A stretch of DNA of 54,754 nt from an uncultured Coriobacteriaceae bacterium (lineage in GTDB: Bacteria; Actinomycetota; Coriobacteriia; Coriobacteriales; Eggerthellaceae), in the NCBI GenBank assembly GCA_900550055.1, contig URQU01000008.1, positions 1 to 54,754 of the forward strand. The letters are read 5' to 3'. Positions 26,193-35,928 of this stretch are shown here, one piece after another. The translations under genes and the position numbers were made by a program. Every line of letters begins with the position of its first letter. Position 1 is the first letter of the stretch. The notes under the pieces were generated by a model. It ran no database searches, had not been told where the DNA came from, and saw only the letters and a program-made list of their open reading frames with translations.

Positions 26193-26248
26193 CTTGCACT
26201 GCAAAATTGTCGTTCTACCTGGGGAAATACTCTGATACCTTAAATCGC

Positions 26249-27223
26249 ATGACCATTGTGATCTCACATATTTCAGCAATCGAGTACTGGCTTGCGCACG
26301 AATCGCTCAAGCCCAAGGCCACGTCCGCCCATGCAGCAACCGAACTCCCGTCCGCGAGTCCCACCATCGATGACCGCCGCCGCGCCGAGCAGCTTCTAAA
26401 AGAGTGCGCCAGCATCCCGTTGCATATCGCTGCCACGAAACCGCTCCATAACAGCACGCGCTTCCGCTGCCACGTTTGGTCCCCGCCCGTAGCACGGGCG
26501 CTCTACAGAATCGCGGATGGCGTTTACGTTTGCTCTCCCGAACTCGCCTTCGTCCAATCGGCGGCTACGCTCGACAAGATCGATACCGTGCGTTTAGGGT
26601 GCGAATTGTGCGCAACGTATTCCATCGACCGCCATGCACGCGGAGGGTTCTTTCAGCGCAATGCCATCACCACGCGCGAAAAGCTCGGCGCGGTCGTTCG
26701 CGAAAACCAGGGGGCAAACGGGATCAAAACCGCGCGATGGGCGCTCGATCACGTGCTCAACCGATCAGCGTCGCCTGCCGAAACGAAAGTTGCGCTCGCT
26801 CTTACGCTCCCCTGCAAAATCGGCGGAATGGGACTCCCCCAGCCTTCGCTGAACCGCTTCATCCCGCTCAACGCAGCAGAACAAAAGGCGCTCAATAGAA
26901 GCTATTTCCTTTGCGACCTCTATTGGGAGCAAGCAAAGCTCGCTATTGAGTACGACAGCGATGCCGAGCACTCCGGATCCGAGCGCATCGCCTCGGATGC
27001 CGCACGAAGGAATGCGCTGCTCCGCCTGGGAATCACGGTCATCACCGTGGGAAACCAGACGTTTCGCGACAGGTCGGAATTCAAAAGGGTCGGCGCAACC
27101 GTCGCGCGGCTTCTCGGAACGCGCATCAGGCCGAGGAACGAACACTATGACCGTCGGCAAATCGAGCTTCGCAAGCGTCTGAGCAGCCAACCGATTTGGG
27201 AAAGCGCCCGTTATAGCGAGTAG
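26249..27223 (+). CDS. Nuclease-like protein with DUF559/Vsr-type C-terminal domain
   Basis: A 324-aa protein of mixed domain type. The N-terminal half (IVISHISAIEYWLAHE, VARALYRIADGVYVCSPELAFVQSA, VRLGCELCATYSID) resembles the leading part of AbiEi-like/DUF559 proteins of actinobacteria. The C-terminal part has LAIEYDSDAEHSG, DAARRNALLRLGITVITVGNQTF and a closing helix, the layout of a PD-(D/E)xK endonuclease of the DUF559/Vsr group. The exact active-site set is not certain. The start is uncertain: ATG 26249 has no good ribosome site, and the frame is open to 26150. It lies between composite repeats B1 and B2. No partner toxin or methylase is adjacent. Confidence 0.65.
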   Translation: MTIVISHISAIEYWLAHESLKPKATSAHAATELPSASPTIDDRRRAEQLLKECASIPLHIAATKPLHNSTRFRCHVWSPPVARALYRIADGVYVCSPELAFVQSAATLDKIDTVRLGCELCATYSIDRHARGGFFQRNAITTREKLGAVVRENQGANGIKTARWALDHVLNRSASPAETKVALALTLPCKIGGMGLPQPSLNRFIPLNAAEQKALNRSYFLCDLYWEQAKLAIEYDSDAEHSGSERIASDAARRNALLRLGITVITVGNQTFRDRSEFKRVGATVARLLGTRIRPRNEHYDRRQIELRKRLSSQPIWESARYSE

Positions 27224-27431
27224 CGCCAACATGCGCCGCTTTCGCATTCGACGCGCGAGGCACAGCGTAGGTCGCCTACAGCGAATCCGGCAGGCAAGGG
27301 CACTGCCGCGCCCAACGGGCATCCATCTGCCGCAACCATCAAGCGCGAAAACGAAACTGCCGCAGCGAACGGTCCCCGCTCAGCAAACGAACGAACACGC
27401 CGGGGTGACGGATTCGCAAATTCGCCCAGAC

Positions 27432-27624
27432 AAGATCCGTTCATTTTGTCCCTCAGCGGCCAAAATGAACGGATCTTCGCCACTGAGTAGGCCAAAAGAA
27501 ACGATTATTCGCGCCGCGCCCCCCATTCGCACGAAATACCGTCCAAATTGTCCATCCCGCGCCTCAGAAAACGCGAAGAATCGCTCGTTATGTCCCACAG
27601 GGGTCAAAACGAGCGATTCTTCGC
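27432..27624. repeat. Composite palindromic element B2
   Basis: Same layout and orientation as B1. Hairpin 27432-27477 has perfect 17-bp arms (AAGATCCGTTCATTTTG and its complement). A right half-unit follows at 27490-27514 (GGCCAAAA then ACGATTATTCGCGC), then a left half-unit near 27527-27552, then hairpin 27573-27624 with 20-nt arms (GCGAAGAATCGCTCGTTATG, one mismatch). With B1 it brackets the nuclease-like gene as direct copies about 1.8 kb apart. Confidence 0.8.
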
Positions 27625-27704
27625 AATTCACACCCCGCGGCCAACATACGCCCCGCTTCGCGCCAGCGTTCAACTTGCGAGAAGCGGCCACCGAGCCTGG
27701 CGCA

Positions 27705-28030
27705 GCCGCTAATCGGCCTCCCCCCTGCGCATCGCGGATCATGCCCATGGCCGAATGCGCATCGGGCACCTGGGGCTGCGCGGGCGCAGGCGCTGCCGCA
27801 TCCAGGTCGTCGAGCATGGTGCGCGCCTCCTTGAACTGGCGCGCCAGCTCCTCCATAGGGTCGCGCGGCCGCTAATCGGCCTCCCCCTGCGCATCGCGGA
27901 CCATGCCCATGGCCGAATGCGCATCGGGCACCTGGGGCTGCGCGGGCGCAGGCGCTGCCGCATCCAGGTCGTCGAGCATGGTGCGCGCCTCCTTGAACTG
28001 ACGCGCCAGCTCCTCCATCGGGTCGCGCCG
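27705..28030. repeat. Tandem duplication (period 163 bp) of the acpS 3' end
   Basis: Bases 27705-27867 repeat 27868-28030 with only a few differences. The outer copy (27705-27867) contains an extra C in a C-run, so its reading frame no longer ends at the same stop, and it has no start of its own. It is a decayed copy of the last 50 or so acpS codons. The 200 nt between it and the nuclease-like gene hold element B2 and no gene. Confidence 0.85.
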
Positions 28031-28513
28031 CTCCTGCTGCGCGCGCACCGACCCCTCGGTGATGGCCATGGCGCACGCCACCGCATCGGTGTGTGTGTAC
28101 GACAGCGAAAGCGGCAGCTCGCGCACGCCGAGCGCCTGCGCCACCTGCTTGGCGCAGCCGGTGAGCACGGCGTACGGGCGGCCCTTCGACGTACGGCGCA
28201 CTTCCACATCGCGCACGCCAAGGCCCTGGGAAAAGCCCGTGCCCAGCGCCTTGAGCACCGCCTCCTTCGCCGCGAAGCGCGTGGCGTAATGGACGGCCGG
28301 CTGCGCGGTGGCATCGCAATAGCGGCGCTCCTCGGCGCTGAACACCTTGCGCGCGAACGCGGGGGACCGCTTGAGGATCTTGCGCATGCGCTCGATCTCC
28401 ACGATGTCCACGCCAAGGCCCACGGCCCCCTCAACGGCGCCGAACGCGGCTTCCACCTGCGACGATGCGCTGTCCTGCCGGCCCTCGCCCGCTACTTTCG
28501 CGTCCTCGACCAC
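27872..28513 (-). CDS. acpS: Holo-[acyl-carrier-protein] synthase with C-terminal extension
   Basis: AcpS transfers 4'-phosphopantetheine from CoA to acyl carrier protein. The core shows VGLGVDIVEIERMRK with the metal-binding Asp, RFAAKEAVLKALGTG with the catalytic Glu/Lys, and LSLSYTHTDAVACAMAI. The protein is 213 aa against about 125 for the family: about 32 residues precede the core and about 50 follow it. The tail (MEELARQFKEARTMLDDLDA then Ala/Pro-rich) is the part that is tandemly duplicated in the DNA. The start is GTG at 28513 after AGGGAGG. It lies 73 nt after glmS on the same strand. Confidence 0.92.
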   Translation of the reverse strand: MVEDAKVAGEGRQDSASSQVEAAFGAVEGAVGLGVDIVEIERMRKILKRSPAFARKVFSAEERRYCDATAQPAVHYATRFAAKEAVLKALGTGFSQGLGVRDVEVRRTSKGRPYAVLTGCAKQVAQALGVRELPLSLSYTHTDAVACAMAITEGSVRAQQERRDPMEELARQFKEARTMLDDLDAAAPAPAQPQVPDAHSAMGMVRDAQGEAD

Positions 28514-28535
28514 AAGCGACCTCCCTGTAAAGCAA

Positions 28536-28558
28536 GCGGGCGCCCGAACGGCGCCCGC
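28536..28558 (-). terminator. Hairpin between glmS and acpS
   Basis: GCGGGCGCC pairs perfectly with GGCGCCCGC around a 5-nt loop. On the minus strand it is followed by TTGCTTTAC, a weak T-run, just before the acpS ribosome site. Termination after glmS is probably partial. Confidence 0.5.
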
Positions 28559-28586
28559 ACCAACGTTGCCCTTATTGTACGCGAAC

Positions 28587-30425
<1,839 letters not shown>

Positions 30426-30696
30426 GCGATTGCTCCTCACAGGTAGGTTGCGGCCCGAAGGCACCGCACGGCAGGCGCGAACGCTCAAAGCCGAGCTATA
30501 CGGTCGGGCTTTCCATCGCGTACATGGTAGGGCAGCATCCGGCGGGCGCGCCAAGGCTGCAGACAATCTCTAACGCGCCCGCCGTTCATCCCGCGCACAG
30601 CGCCGTTCGCAGCAAGCACATGCGCAACGACGCAGCGTCACCCCTCCCCGAAAGCGCCAGCTTCACTTCACTCGCAGGTAGCGGCAAAGTCAACGA

Positions 30697-30797
30697 GGGC
30701 CGCTGCGGTGCCCCGGATTCGCGGGAGCGTGAAGGCGCCGCGTACTTTGGTACGCAAGCCTTCAGGCTCGTGCGAAGGCGGTGTGCCGCAGCGGCCC
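30697..30797. repeat. Nested imperfect palindrome of about 100 nt between ridA and glmS
   Basis: Outer arms GGGCCGCTGCGG (30697-30708) and CCGCAGCGGCCC (30786-30797) are perfect complements. Inside are TGAAGGC/GCCTTCA and, nested at the centre, GCGTAC TTTG GTACGC. The intervening segments are partly complementary (CTC, GCGAA, GG). The whole could fold as one long hairpin. It occupies the 415-nt gap upstream of glmS; no gene is seen in that gap. Confidence 0.6.
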
Positions 30798-30812
30798 GCA
30801 GCGTCGAATGAA

Positions 30813-30836
30813 TTCGCCGTTCGGCAGAACGGCGAA
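30813..30836 (-). terminator. Hairpin after ridA
   Basis: TTCGCCGTTC pairs with GAACGGCGAA around a GGCA loop, 5 nt beyond the ridA stop. The T-run on the minus strand is weak, so it is a probable rather than certain terminator. Confidence 0.55.
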
Positions 30837-30840
30837 ACAG

Positions 30841-31215
30841 CTACACTTCCGCGATTACCTCGACTTCGACCAGGGCGCCCTTGGGAAGCTTCGCCACGCC
30901 CACGGCCGAGCGGGCCGGACGGGCGTCGCCGAAGGACTTGGCGTACTCGGCGTTGAACGCGGCGAAGTCGTCGATGTCGTCCAGGAAGCACGTGGCCTTC
31001 AGCACGTGGTCGAAGTCGGTGCCGGCCTCGGCCAGGATGGCGGCCACGTTCTTCATGACCTGCGCCGTCTGCTCCTCGATGGTGGTGCCGACAAGCTCGC
31101 CGGTCTCCGGGGACAGCGCGATCTGGCCGCTGGCGAACAGCAGGTTGCCGCAGATGCGGCCCTGCACGTAGGGGCCGATGGCTGCGGGAGCGTTCGGGGT
31201 GGCGATGACCTTCAT
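30841..31215 (-). CDS. ridA: RidA family enamine/imine deaminase
   Basis: A 124-aa YjgF/YER057c/UK114 protein. RidA hydrolyses reactive 2-aminoacrylate and related enamines produced by PLP enzymes such as threonine dehydratase. Motifs are NAPAAIGPYVQGRICGNLLFASGQIAL, MKNVAAILAEAGTDFDHV, KATCFLDDIDDFAAFNAEY and, near the end, ARSAVGVAKLPKGALVEVEVIA with the substrate-binding Arg. The ATG at 31215 follows GGAAAGGACGACC. It is divergent from ilvA, its classical functional partner, 281 nt away. Confidence 0.95.
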   Translation of the reverse strand: MKVIATPNAPAAIGPYVQGRICGNLLFASGQIALSPETGELVGTTIEEQTAQVMKNVAAILAEAGTDFDHVLKATCFLDDIDDFAAFNAEYAKSFGDARPARSAVGVAKLPKGALVEVEVIAEV

Positions 31216-31302
31216 GATGGTCGTCCTTTCCGGGGCGTTTCGCCCCAACATGCGCGGTTACGCGCGAAACGGCAGCGCTTTTCGCGCGCTTCGCCCCAAG
31301 CT

Positions 31303-31333
31303 GACACATGGGGACGTAGCGCTATCTGTCCGG
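31303..31333 (-). repeat. REP element copy 3 (reverse)
   Basis: Reverse-orientation copy with the core GGGGACGTAGCGCTA and arm CTGTCCGG, between the divergent genes ridA and ilvA. Confidence 0.85.
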
Positions 31334-31495
31334 AAATCGGGCAGCGTTTCCCACGCCTTGCACCATACGTTAAACCTAGGCAAAGCGTCGAATTTTGTCG
31401 CGCTGATATGGAACCTCCCCATTGTAGCGCCTGCAGGGCTATGATGTTCACCGACACTAAACCGCCGCGAACCGAAAAACAAAAGGGGTGAAGCT

Positions 31496-32707
31496 ATGCT
31501 GACGCTGGACGCATTCGAAGAAGCCGCAGCCAAAGTCAAGGAAGTTACACAGGAGACGAAGCTTATTGAAAGCCCCTACTTCAGCGAGATTTCCCGCAAT
31601 CGCGTGTTCTTCAAGCCCGAGAACATGCAGCGCACCGGCGCCTACAAGGTGCGCGGCGCATACTACAAGATCAGCACGCTGACCGACGAGGAGCGCGCGC
31701 ACGGCCTGATCACCGCATCTGCCGGCAACCATGCGCAGGGCGTCGCCTACGCCGCGCAGCATTACGGCGTCAAGGCCACCATCGTCATGCCCACCACCAC
31801 CCCGCTCATCAAAGTCGAGCGCACCAAAACACTGGGCGCCGACGTGGTGCTGGCCGGCAACGTCTACGACGAGGCCTACGAGCACGCGCTCAAGCTTGCC
31901 GAGGAGAACAGCTACACGTTCATCCACCCGTTCAACGACCTGGGCGTCGCCACGGGCCAGGGCACCATCGCCATGGAGATCGTGCAGGAGCTGCCGCTCG
32001 TCGACTACATCTTGGTGCCCATCGGCGGCGGCGGGCTTGCCACGGGCGTGTCCACGCTGGCCAAGCTGCTCAACCCGCACATCAAGGTCATCGGCGTGGA
32101 ACCCGCCGGCGCAGCATGCATGAAGGCCTCCCTTGAAGCCGGCCACGTGGTGAAGCTGCCGCGCGCCAACACCATCGCCGACGGCACCGCGGTGCTCGAG
32201 CCCGGCGACAAGATCTTCCCCTACATCCAGGAGAACCTCGACAGCATCATCACCGTCCACGACGACGAGCTGATCGCCGCCTTCCTGGACATGGTTGAGA
32301 ACCATAAGATGATCGTGGAGAACTCCGGCCTGCTCACCGTGGCCGCCCTTCGCCACCTGGACTTCGAAGGCAAGAAGGTGGTTTCCATCCTCTCCGGCGG
32401 CAACATGGACGTCATCACCATGTCCTCGGTTGTGCAGCACGGCCTGATCCAGCGCGACCGCATCTTCACGGTGTCGGTGCTTCTGCCCGACCGCCCCGGC
32501 GAGCTGGTGCGCGTTGCGCAGGTCATCGCCGACAACAAGGGCAATGTCATCCGCCTGGACCACAACCAGTTCGTCACCACGAACCGCCAGGCCGCCGTGG
32601 AGCTGCGCGTCACCATCGAGGCGTTCGGTACCGACCACAAGCAGCAGATCGTCAAGGCGCTCGAAGGCGAAGGCTTCCGTCCCAAGCTCATCAACGCGCA
32701 TCTGTAA
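31496..32707 (+). CDS. ilvA: Threonine ammonia-lyase (threonine dehydratase) with ACT domain
   Basis: PLP enzyme (403 aa) converting threonine to 2-oxobutanoate and ammonia. The Schiff-base lysine is in RTGAYKVRGAYYKI, followed by SAGNHAQGVAYAA, the glycine loop VPIGGGGLATGVS and the C-terminal core LSGGNMDVI. Residues about 325-403 form one ACT domain (FTVSVLLPDRPGELVRVAQVIAD), implying allosteric control by an amino acid. One ACT domain and about 400 aa fit the short IlvA/TdcB type, so a biosynthetic or a degradative role is possible. AAAAGGGGTGAAGCT precedes the ATG. Confidence 0.94.
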   Translation: MLTLDAFEEAAAKVKEVTQETKLIESPYFSEISRNRVFFKPENMQRTGAYKVRGAYYKISTLTDEERAHGLITASAGNHAQGVAYAAQHYGVKATIVMPTTTPLIKVERTKTLGADVVLAGNVYDEAYEHALKLAEENSYTFIHPFNDLGVATGQGTIAMEIVQELPLVDYILVPIGGGGLATGVSTLAKLLNPHIKVIGVEPAGAACMKASLEAGHVVKLPRANTIADGTAVLEPGDKIFPYIQENLDSIITVHDDELIAAFLDMVENHKMIVENSGLLTVAALRHLDFEGKKVVSILSGGNMDVITMSSVVQHGLIQRDRIFTVSVLLPDRPGELVRVAQVIADNKGNVIRLDHNQFVTTNRQAAVELRVTIEAFGTDHKQQIVKALEGEGFRPKLINAHL

Positions 32708-32779
32708 GGCGGCCCCAGCGAGGGGACGAAGCCGCCGCATAAGCCCCTCGCCCTACAACCGCATACGCAAGTCGCACAA

Positions 32780-32839
32780 CGCGCAGGCCCCTGACCGGTT
32801 TCTTTCGGGATTCAATCTGGTTGGGGGCTTGCGCGTTTT
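32780..32839 (+). terminator. Long hairpin terminator of ilvA
   Basis: CGCGCAGGCCCC (32780-32791) pairs with GGGGGCTTGCGCG (32823-32835), with further partial pairing inside, and is followed by TTTT. It lies about 75 nt after the ilvA stop. Confidence 0.65.
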
Positions 32840-32901
32840 CCCGTTTTGCGCAGGAAAAACGCCGACGAGCTTCTCGAAGGGGCCTAGGAGGAAAGGAAAG
32901 C

Positions 32902-33816
32902 ATGGAGACCGCACTCATCAAAGTACTCGCCTTCGTCTGCATCATCGTCGCAGGCTACTGGATGGGCCACACCGGCAAGCTCGGCAACATGCCCGGCGAG
33001 TTCGTGTCGAAGATCGTGTTCACGTTCACGCTGCCTTGCGCGGTGCTGCACGCGTTCGGTGCCGCCGACTTCTCGCCGCAGATGCTGCTGCTCGTGCCGC
33101 TCGGCTTCGTCTTCGCCTTCGGCGCGTACCTGGTCACCTTCGCCATCACCCCACGGACCAAGCGCGAAGACCGCACGTTCTACCTGCTCAACGGCTGCGG
33201 ATTCAACCTGGGATGCTTCGCGCTGCCGTTCGTGCAGGCCATCTTCTCTCCCACCATGGCGGTGGCCACCTGCCTCTACGACGCCGGCAACGCGTTCATG
33301 ATGGCCGGCGGCTCCTATGCGCTCACCGGCCTGATCGCCGGAGGCTCGCGCATCCAGCATCCAGTGCGTTTCGTTGCCAAGCGGCTGTTCTCCAGCTTGC
33401 CCTTCGACACGTACCTGCTGATCATCGTGCTGTCGGTGGCGGGGGCTCACCTGCCCTCCGAGCTGGTGGCCTTCACCGAGCCCATCGCGAACGCCAACTC
33501 GTTTCTGGCCATGTTCATGCTGGGCCTCATGATGAGCTTCTCCATCTCGCACGAGCGCATGGCGAAGGTGGCGCGCCTGGTCGGGCTGCGCGCGGCGTTC
33601 AGCGCGGTGCTGACCTGCGTCGTCTGGCTGGCGCTTCCGGTCGATAACGTCATGCGCGCCCTGCTCACGCTGTTGGTGTGGAGCCCCGCGAGCGCACTTG
33701 CGCCCATGTATACCCAGATGTCGGGCGGCGACGGCGGCCTGGCCGGGTTCGCGAACGCCCTCACCATTATCCTTGGCGTGATCGCCGCCACCCTCATCGC
33801 GCTGACGCTGGTGTAG
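32902..33816 (+). CDS. AEC family permease
   Basis: A 304-aa integral membrane protein of the auxin efflux carrier (AEC) family, with about ten helices in two groups. It shows VSKIVFTFTLPCAVLHAFGAADF near the N-terminus, CGFNLGCFALPFVQAIF, the family-type GNAFMMAGGSYAL, and a second half (MFMLGLMMSFSIS, LTLLVWSPASALAPMYTQMSGGD). Bacterial AEC proteins export organic acids such as malate, or amino acids; the substrate cannot be read here. It follows ilvA after a terminator, with a strong ribosome site (GGAGGAAAGGAAAGC). Confidence 0.88.
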   Translation: METALIKVLAFVCIIVAGYWMGHTGKLGNMPGEFVSKIVFTFTLPCAVLHAFGAADFSPQMLLLVPLGFVFAFGAYLVTFAITPRTKREDRTFYLLNGCGFNLGCFALPFVQAIFSPTMAVATCLYDAGNAFMMAGGSYALTGLIAGGSRIQHPVRFVAKRLFSSLPFDTYLLIIVLSVAGAHLPSELVAFTEPIANANSFLAMFMLGLMMSFSISHERMAKVARLVGLRAAFSAVLTCVVWLALPVDNVMRALLTLLVWSPASALAPMYTQMSGGDGGLAGFANALTIILGVIAATLIALTLV

Positions 33817-33925
33817 CGCGGGGCGCAAGGCGCAGGCGTTGCAGTGCCCGCTGCCGAACCTGCCCGCATAGCGCCGCCACATCCGCCTTACACGCGAAAT
33901 CTTTTGCGAAGATTCCCCAGACATG

Positions 33926-33956
33926 TTGACTATGGCTTACTTATGCTTACTATGTT
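33926..33956 (+). promoter_or_regulatory. Probable promoter of the DUF3793-flavodoxin pair
   Basis: TTGACT (33926-33931) and TACTAT (33948-33953) are 16 nt apart. Between and around them are GGCTTAC, TGCTTAC and GTTAGCC, short related half-sites that could bind a metal repressor of the DtxR type. The regulator is a guess. Confidence 0.4.
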
Positions 33957-33989
33957 AGCCACGGATTACATGAATGGGAAGGAGCCACC

Positions 33990-34697
33990 GTGATCATAGG
34001 CGCATCTAGTGCGAAGCCGAGCCGCACCGCCGATCTTGAGCGCAAGCTGGTGCACCACTGCTCCCCTGCGCTTGCCGGGCTGAAGCCGGCGAACATGTTC
34101 GTGTACCGCGAAGGCGTCGATGCCGGCGGGGACCCGGGCGAAAGCATGGAGCCCGATACTCTCAACTCCACCAAATTCGCCCAGGAACTGGGGATATGTC
34201 GTAAAAAGCTGGAGCCTTGCGGCGTGCGCATCGAGGTGTTGGCACGACGCAAAACCGGCCTTTTGTTGTACGTATACCGTCCAACCATGCTGAAGGCATA
34301 CCTTGCGCAGCCCGATGTCCTCCGCTACCTGAAAGACAAGGGGTACGACCCCTCCGACCTTTCCGGCTGCATTTCCAAACTGCACCGCCGCATCTGCGGC
34401 ACCGACCTTGCCGCCACGCTTTCCGGCAGCTGCGCGTTCCCGCACGAGATCGGATTCTTCCTGGGCTACCCCTATGACGACGTGGTGGGATTCATCGAGA
34501 ACAAGGGCGAGAACAGCCTATGCAGCGGTTGCTGGAAGGTCTACAGCCGCGCCCGCGATGCGCAGGCATGCTTCTGCTGCTACAAAACCTGCACCGCGGC
34601 CTACGAGGACCTGTTCGACGAGGGCGTACCCATCGACTGCCTTGCCGCAATCGACGAGAACTTCCCCGCCCAGGAGGCGTTCGCAGCAGCAGGGTAG
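33990..34697 (+). CDS. DUF3793 family protein
   Basis: A 235-aa soluble protein recognised as DUF3793 from the typical order: LEPCGVRIEVLARRKTGLLLYVYRP, FPHEIGFFLGYPYDDVVGFIENKG, and a Cys-rich end (SLCSGCWKVYSRARDAQACFCCYKTC). The clustered cysteines may bind a metal. In anaerobes this family often sits beside a flavodoxin gene, as it does here, which suggests a redox or metal-response role; its activity is not known. The start is GTG at 33990 after GGAAGGAGCCACC. Confidence 0.82.
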   Translation: MIIGASSAKPSRTADLERKLVHHCSPALAGLKPANMFVYREGVDAGGDPGESMEPDTLNSTKFAQELGICRKKLEPCGVRIEVLARRKTGLLLYVYRPTMLKAYLAQPDVLRYLKDKGYDPSDLSGCISKLHRRICGTDLAATLSGSCAFPHEIGFFLGYPYDDVVGFIENKGENSLCSGCWKVYSRARDAQACFCCYKTCTAAYEDLFDEGVPIDCLAAIDENFPAQEAFAAAG

Positions 34698-34785
34698 CCT
34701 GCAGCCGCAAGCGCGAAAGCCCGCAAGCCCGCAAATGCCGCAAGCATCGAGCACCGGCGGCGAAACGCGCCCTTGCCGCATTCGC

Positions 34786-34830
34786 GCCGAACGGTCGGTG
34801 CGCTCGCTCGAAGCGCCTCGACCGTTCGGC
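34786..34830. other. 12-bp perfect hairpin between the DUF3793 and flavodoxin genes
   Basis: GCCGAACGGTCG pairs with CGACCGTTCGGC, with an inner GCGCT/AGCGC stem. No T-run follows. It may stabilise or attenuate the transcript between the two genes. Confidence 0.55.
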
Positions 34831-34870
34831 ACAAGACCGACGCCCCCCTTGCAAACGAAAGGATATGCAG

Positions 34871-35290
34871 ATGAGCAAAGTAGCAGTAGTGTACTGGAGC
34901 GGCACGGGCAATACCGAGGCCATGGCGGATTTGGTGGCGCAGGGCGTGCGCGCAGCGGGCGGCACCGCCGACCTGGTGCAATGCAGCGATTTCAGCGCCG
35001 ACCGCATCGCCGATTTCGACGCGTTCGCCTTCGGCTGCCCGGCCATGGGCGATGAGGAGCTCGAGGACACCGAGTTTTTGCCCATGTACGATGAGGTCGA
35101 GCCCGCGCTGTCCGGCCAGAAGGTGGCCCTGTTCGGCTCCTACGACTGGAACGACGGCGAATGGATGGAGCTATGGGAGCAGCGCGCCGACGAGGCCGGC
35201 CTGAACGTGGTGGACAGCGTCATCGCCAAGGACTATCCCGACGATGATGCCGCCGCTGAGTGCATGCGCCTTGGCGCGCTGCTGGCTTAA
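34871..35290 (+). CDS. Flavodoxin
   Basis: A 139-aa short-chain flavodoxin, a one- or two-electron carrier with non-covalent FMN. The FMN phosphate loop WSGTGNTEAMAD is at residues 9-20, followed by FAFGCPAMGDEELED and the aromatic isoalloxazine-stacking loop SYDWNDGEWMELW. It replaces ferredoxin when iron is short in many anaerobes. ATG 34871 has ribosome site AAAGGA at good spacing; ATG 34865, two codons upstream, is the alternative. A strong terminator follows. Confidence 0.95.
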   Translation: MSKVAVVYWSGTGNTEAMADLVAQGVRAAGGTADLVQCSDFSADRIADFDAFAFGCPAMGDEELEDTEFLPMYDEVEPALSGQKVALFGSYDWNDGEWMELWEQRADEAGLNVVDSVIAKDYPDDDAAAECMRLGALLA

Positions 35291-35337
35291 CGCAGCTTAC
35301 GATCCCCGGCGGTTCGCGAAACCGACGATCGACCATG

Positions 35338-35367
35338 AAAAAGGGCCTCCTAAGGGAAGCCCTTTTT
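35338..35367. terminator. Bidirectional terminator between flavodoxin and HMA genes
   Basis: AAAAAGGGC pairs with GCCCTTTTT, giving a T-run on both strands between two convergent genes. Confidence 0.92.
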
Positions 35368-35487
35368 CGCACTAGCGGACAAGCCGCTCCTATAATGCCG
35401 CAGCCGGAACCCCCCTCGCCATTTGCGCAACCCGCCCAGCGAAACGGGCCACTGCATGCGGTCGCTCGCCTTGCGACGGGCGCGCAG

Positions 35488-35856
35488 CTAGCGCTGGATC
35501 ACGTAGTAGCCGGCTTCGCGAACGACATTCTTCACGCGGTCCGTGTCGAGCGGCTGCTTGGACAGCACGTGCGCGTTCTTCGCCGCCAAATCGACCCGCG
35601 CCCACACGCCGTCGATACCGTTCAGCGCATTCTCAACCGCGGCGGAGCATCTCTCGCACGTCATACCGCCGATCGGCACATCCGTCGCATACGGATAGTT
35701 CGCCTCGTCCGTATCCTCGACATGCGTGCGCTTGACCTTCTTCGCGCTCTTCCTGCCGCAGCATGAGCCATCACCCGAGAACGTGCGAACGGCCCTTCTA
35801 GCTGCGAAAACGACGGCAACGGCGATGACGATGCAGATAATCACGGTCGCGACCAT
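35488..35856 (-). CDS. Membrane-anchored heavy-metal-associated (HMA) domain protein
   Basis: A 122-aa protein with one N-terminal membrane helix (VATVIICIVIAVAVVFAA), a short basic linker with a CC pair, and a CopZ-like HMA domain whose metal motif is GMTCERC (about residue 65). The domain fold is seen in VENALNGIDGVWARVDLAAKNAHV and VVREAGYYV. It probably binds Cu(I), either to buffer it or to pass it on, at the inner face of the membrane. No copper ATPase is adjacent. A CsoR-like operator upstream supports copper control. Similar one-helix HMA proteins often lie near CopA genes, but none is within the window. Confidence 0.85.
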   Translation of the reverse strand: MVATVIICIVIAVAVVFAARRAVRTFSGDGSCCGRKSAKKVKRTHVEDTDEANYPYATDVPIGGMTCERCSAAVENALNGIDGVWARVDLAAKNAHVLSKQPLDTDRVKNVVREAGYYVIQR

Positions 35857-35907
35857 GGTCCCACCTTTCTTAGCTTTGGTTAACTAGTCAATCCGATTGT
35901 AGCACTT

Positions 35908-35928
35908 GCATACCCCCATGGGGCATAT
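35908..35928. promoter_or_regulatory. CsoR-like copper operator upstream of the HMA gene
   Basis: GCATACCCCCATGGGGCATAT is a G/C-tract palindrome of the TACCCC-N-GGGGTA type bound by CsoR/RcnR repressors. On the minus strand it overlaps the spacer and -35 region of a promoter whose -10 box is TACAAT (about 35896-35901), 40 nt before the HMA gene. Confidence 0.6.

Noticed and set aside
26150..27223. Restriction-modification or toxin-antitoxin system at the nuclease-like gene
   Set aside because: No methyltransferase, specificity subunit or toxin partner lies next to it, so only a single-gene call is supportable.
30426..30840. glmS ribozyme in the glmS leader
   Set aside because: None of the conserved catalytic-core sequences was recognised, and the palindrome there has a different architecture.
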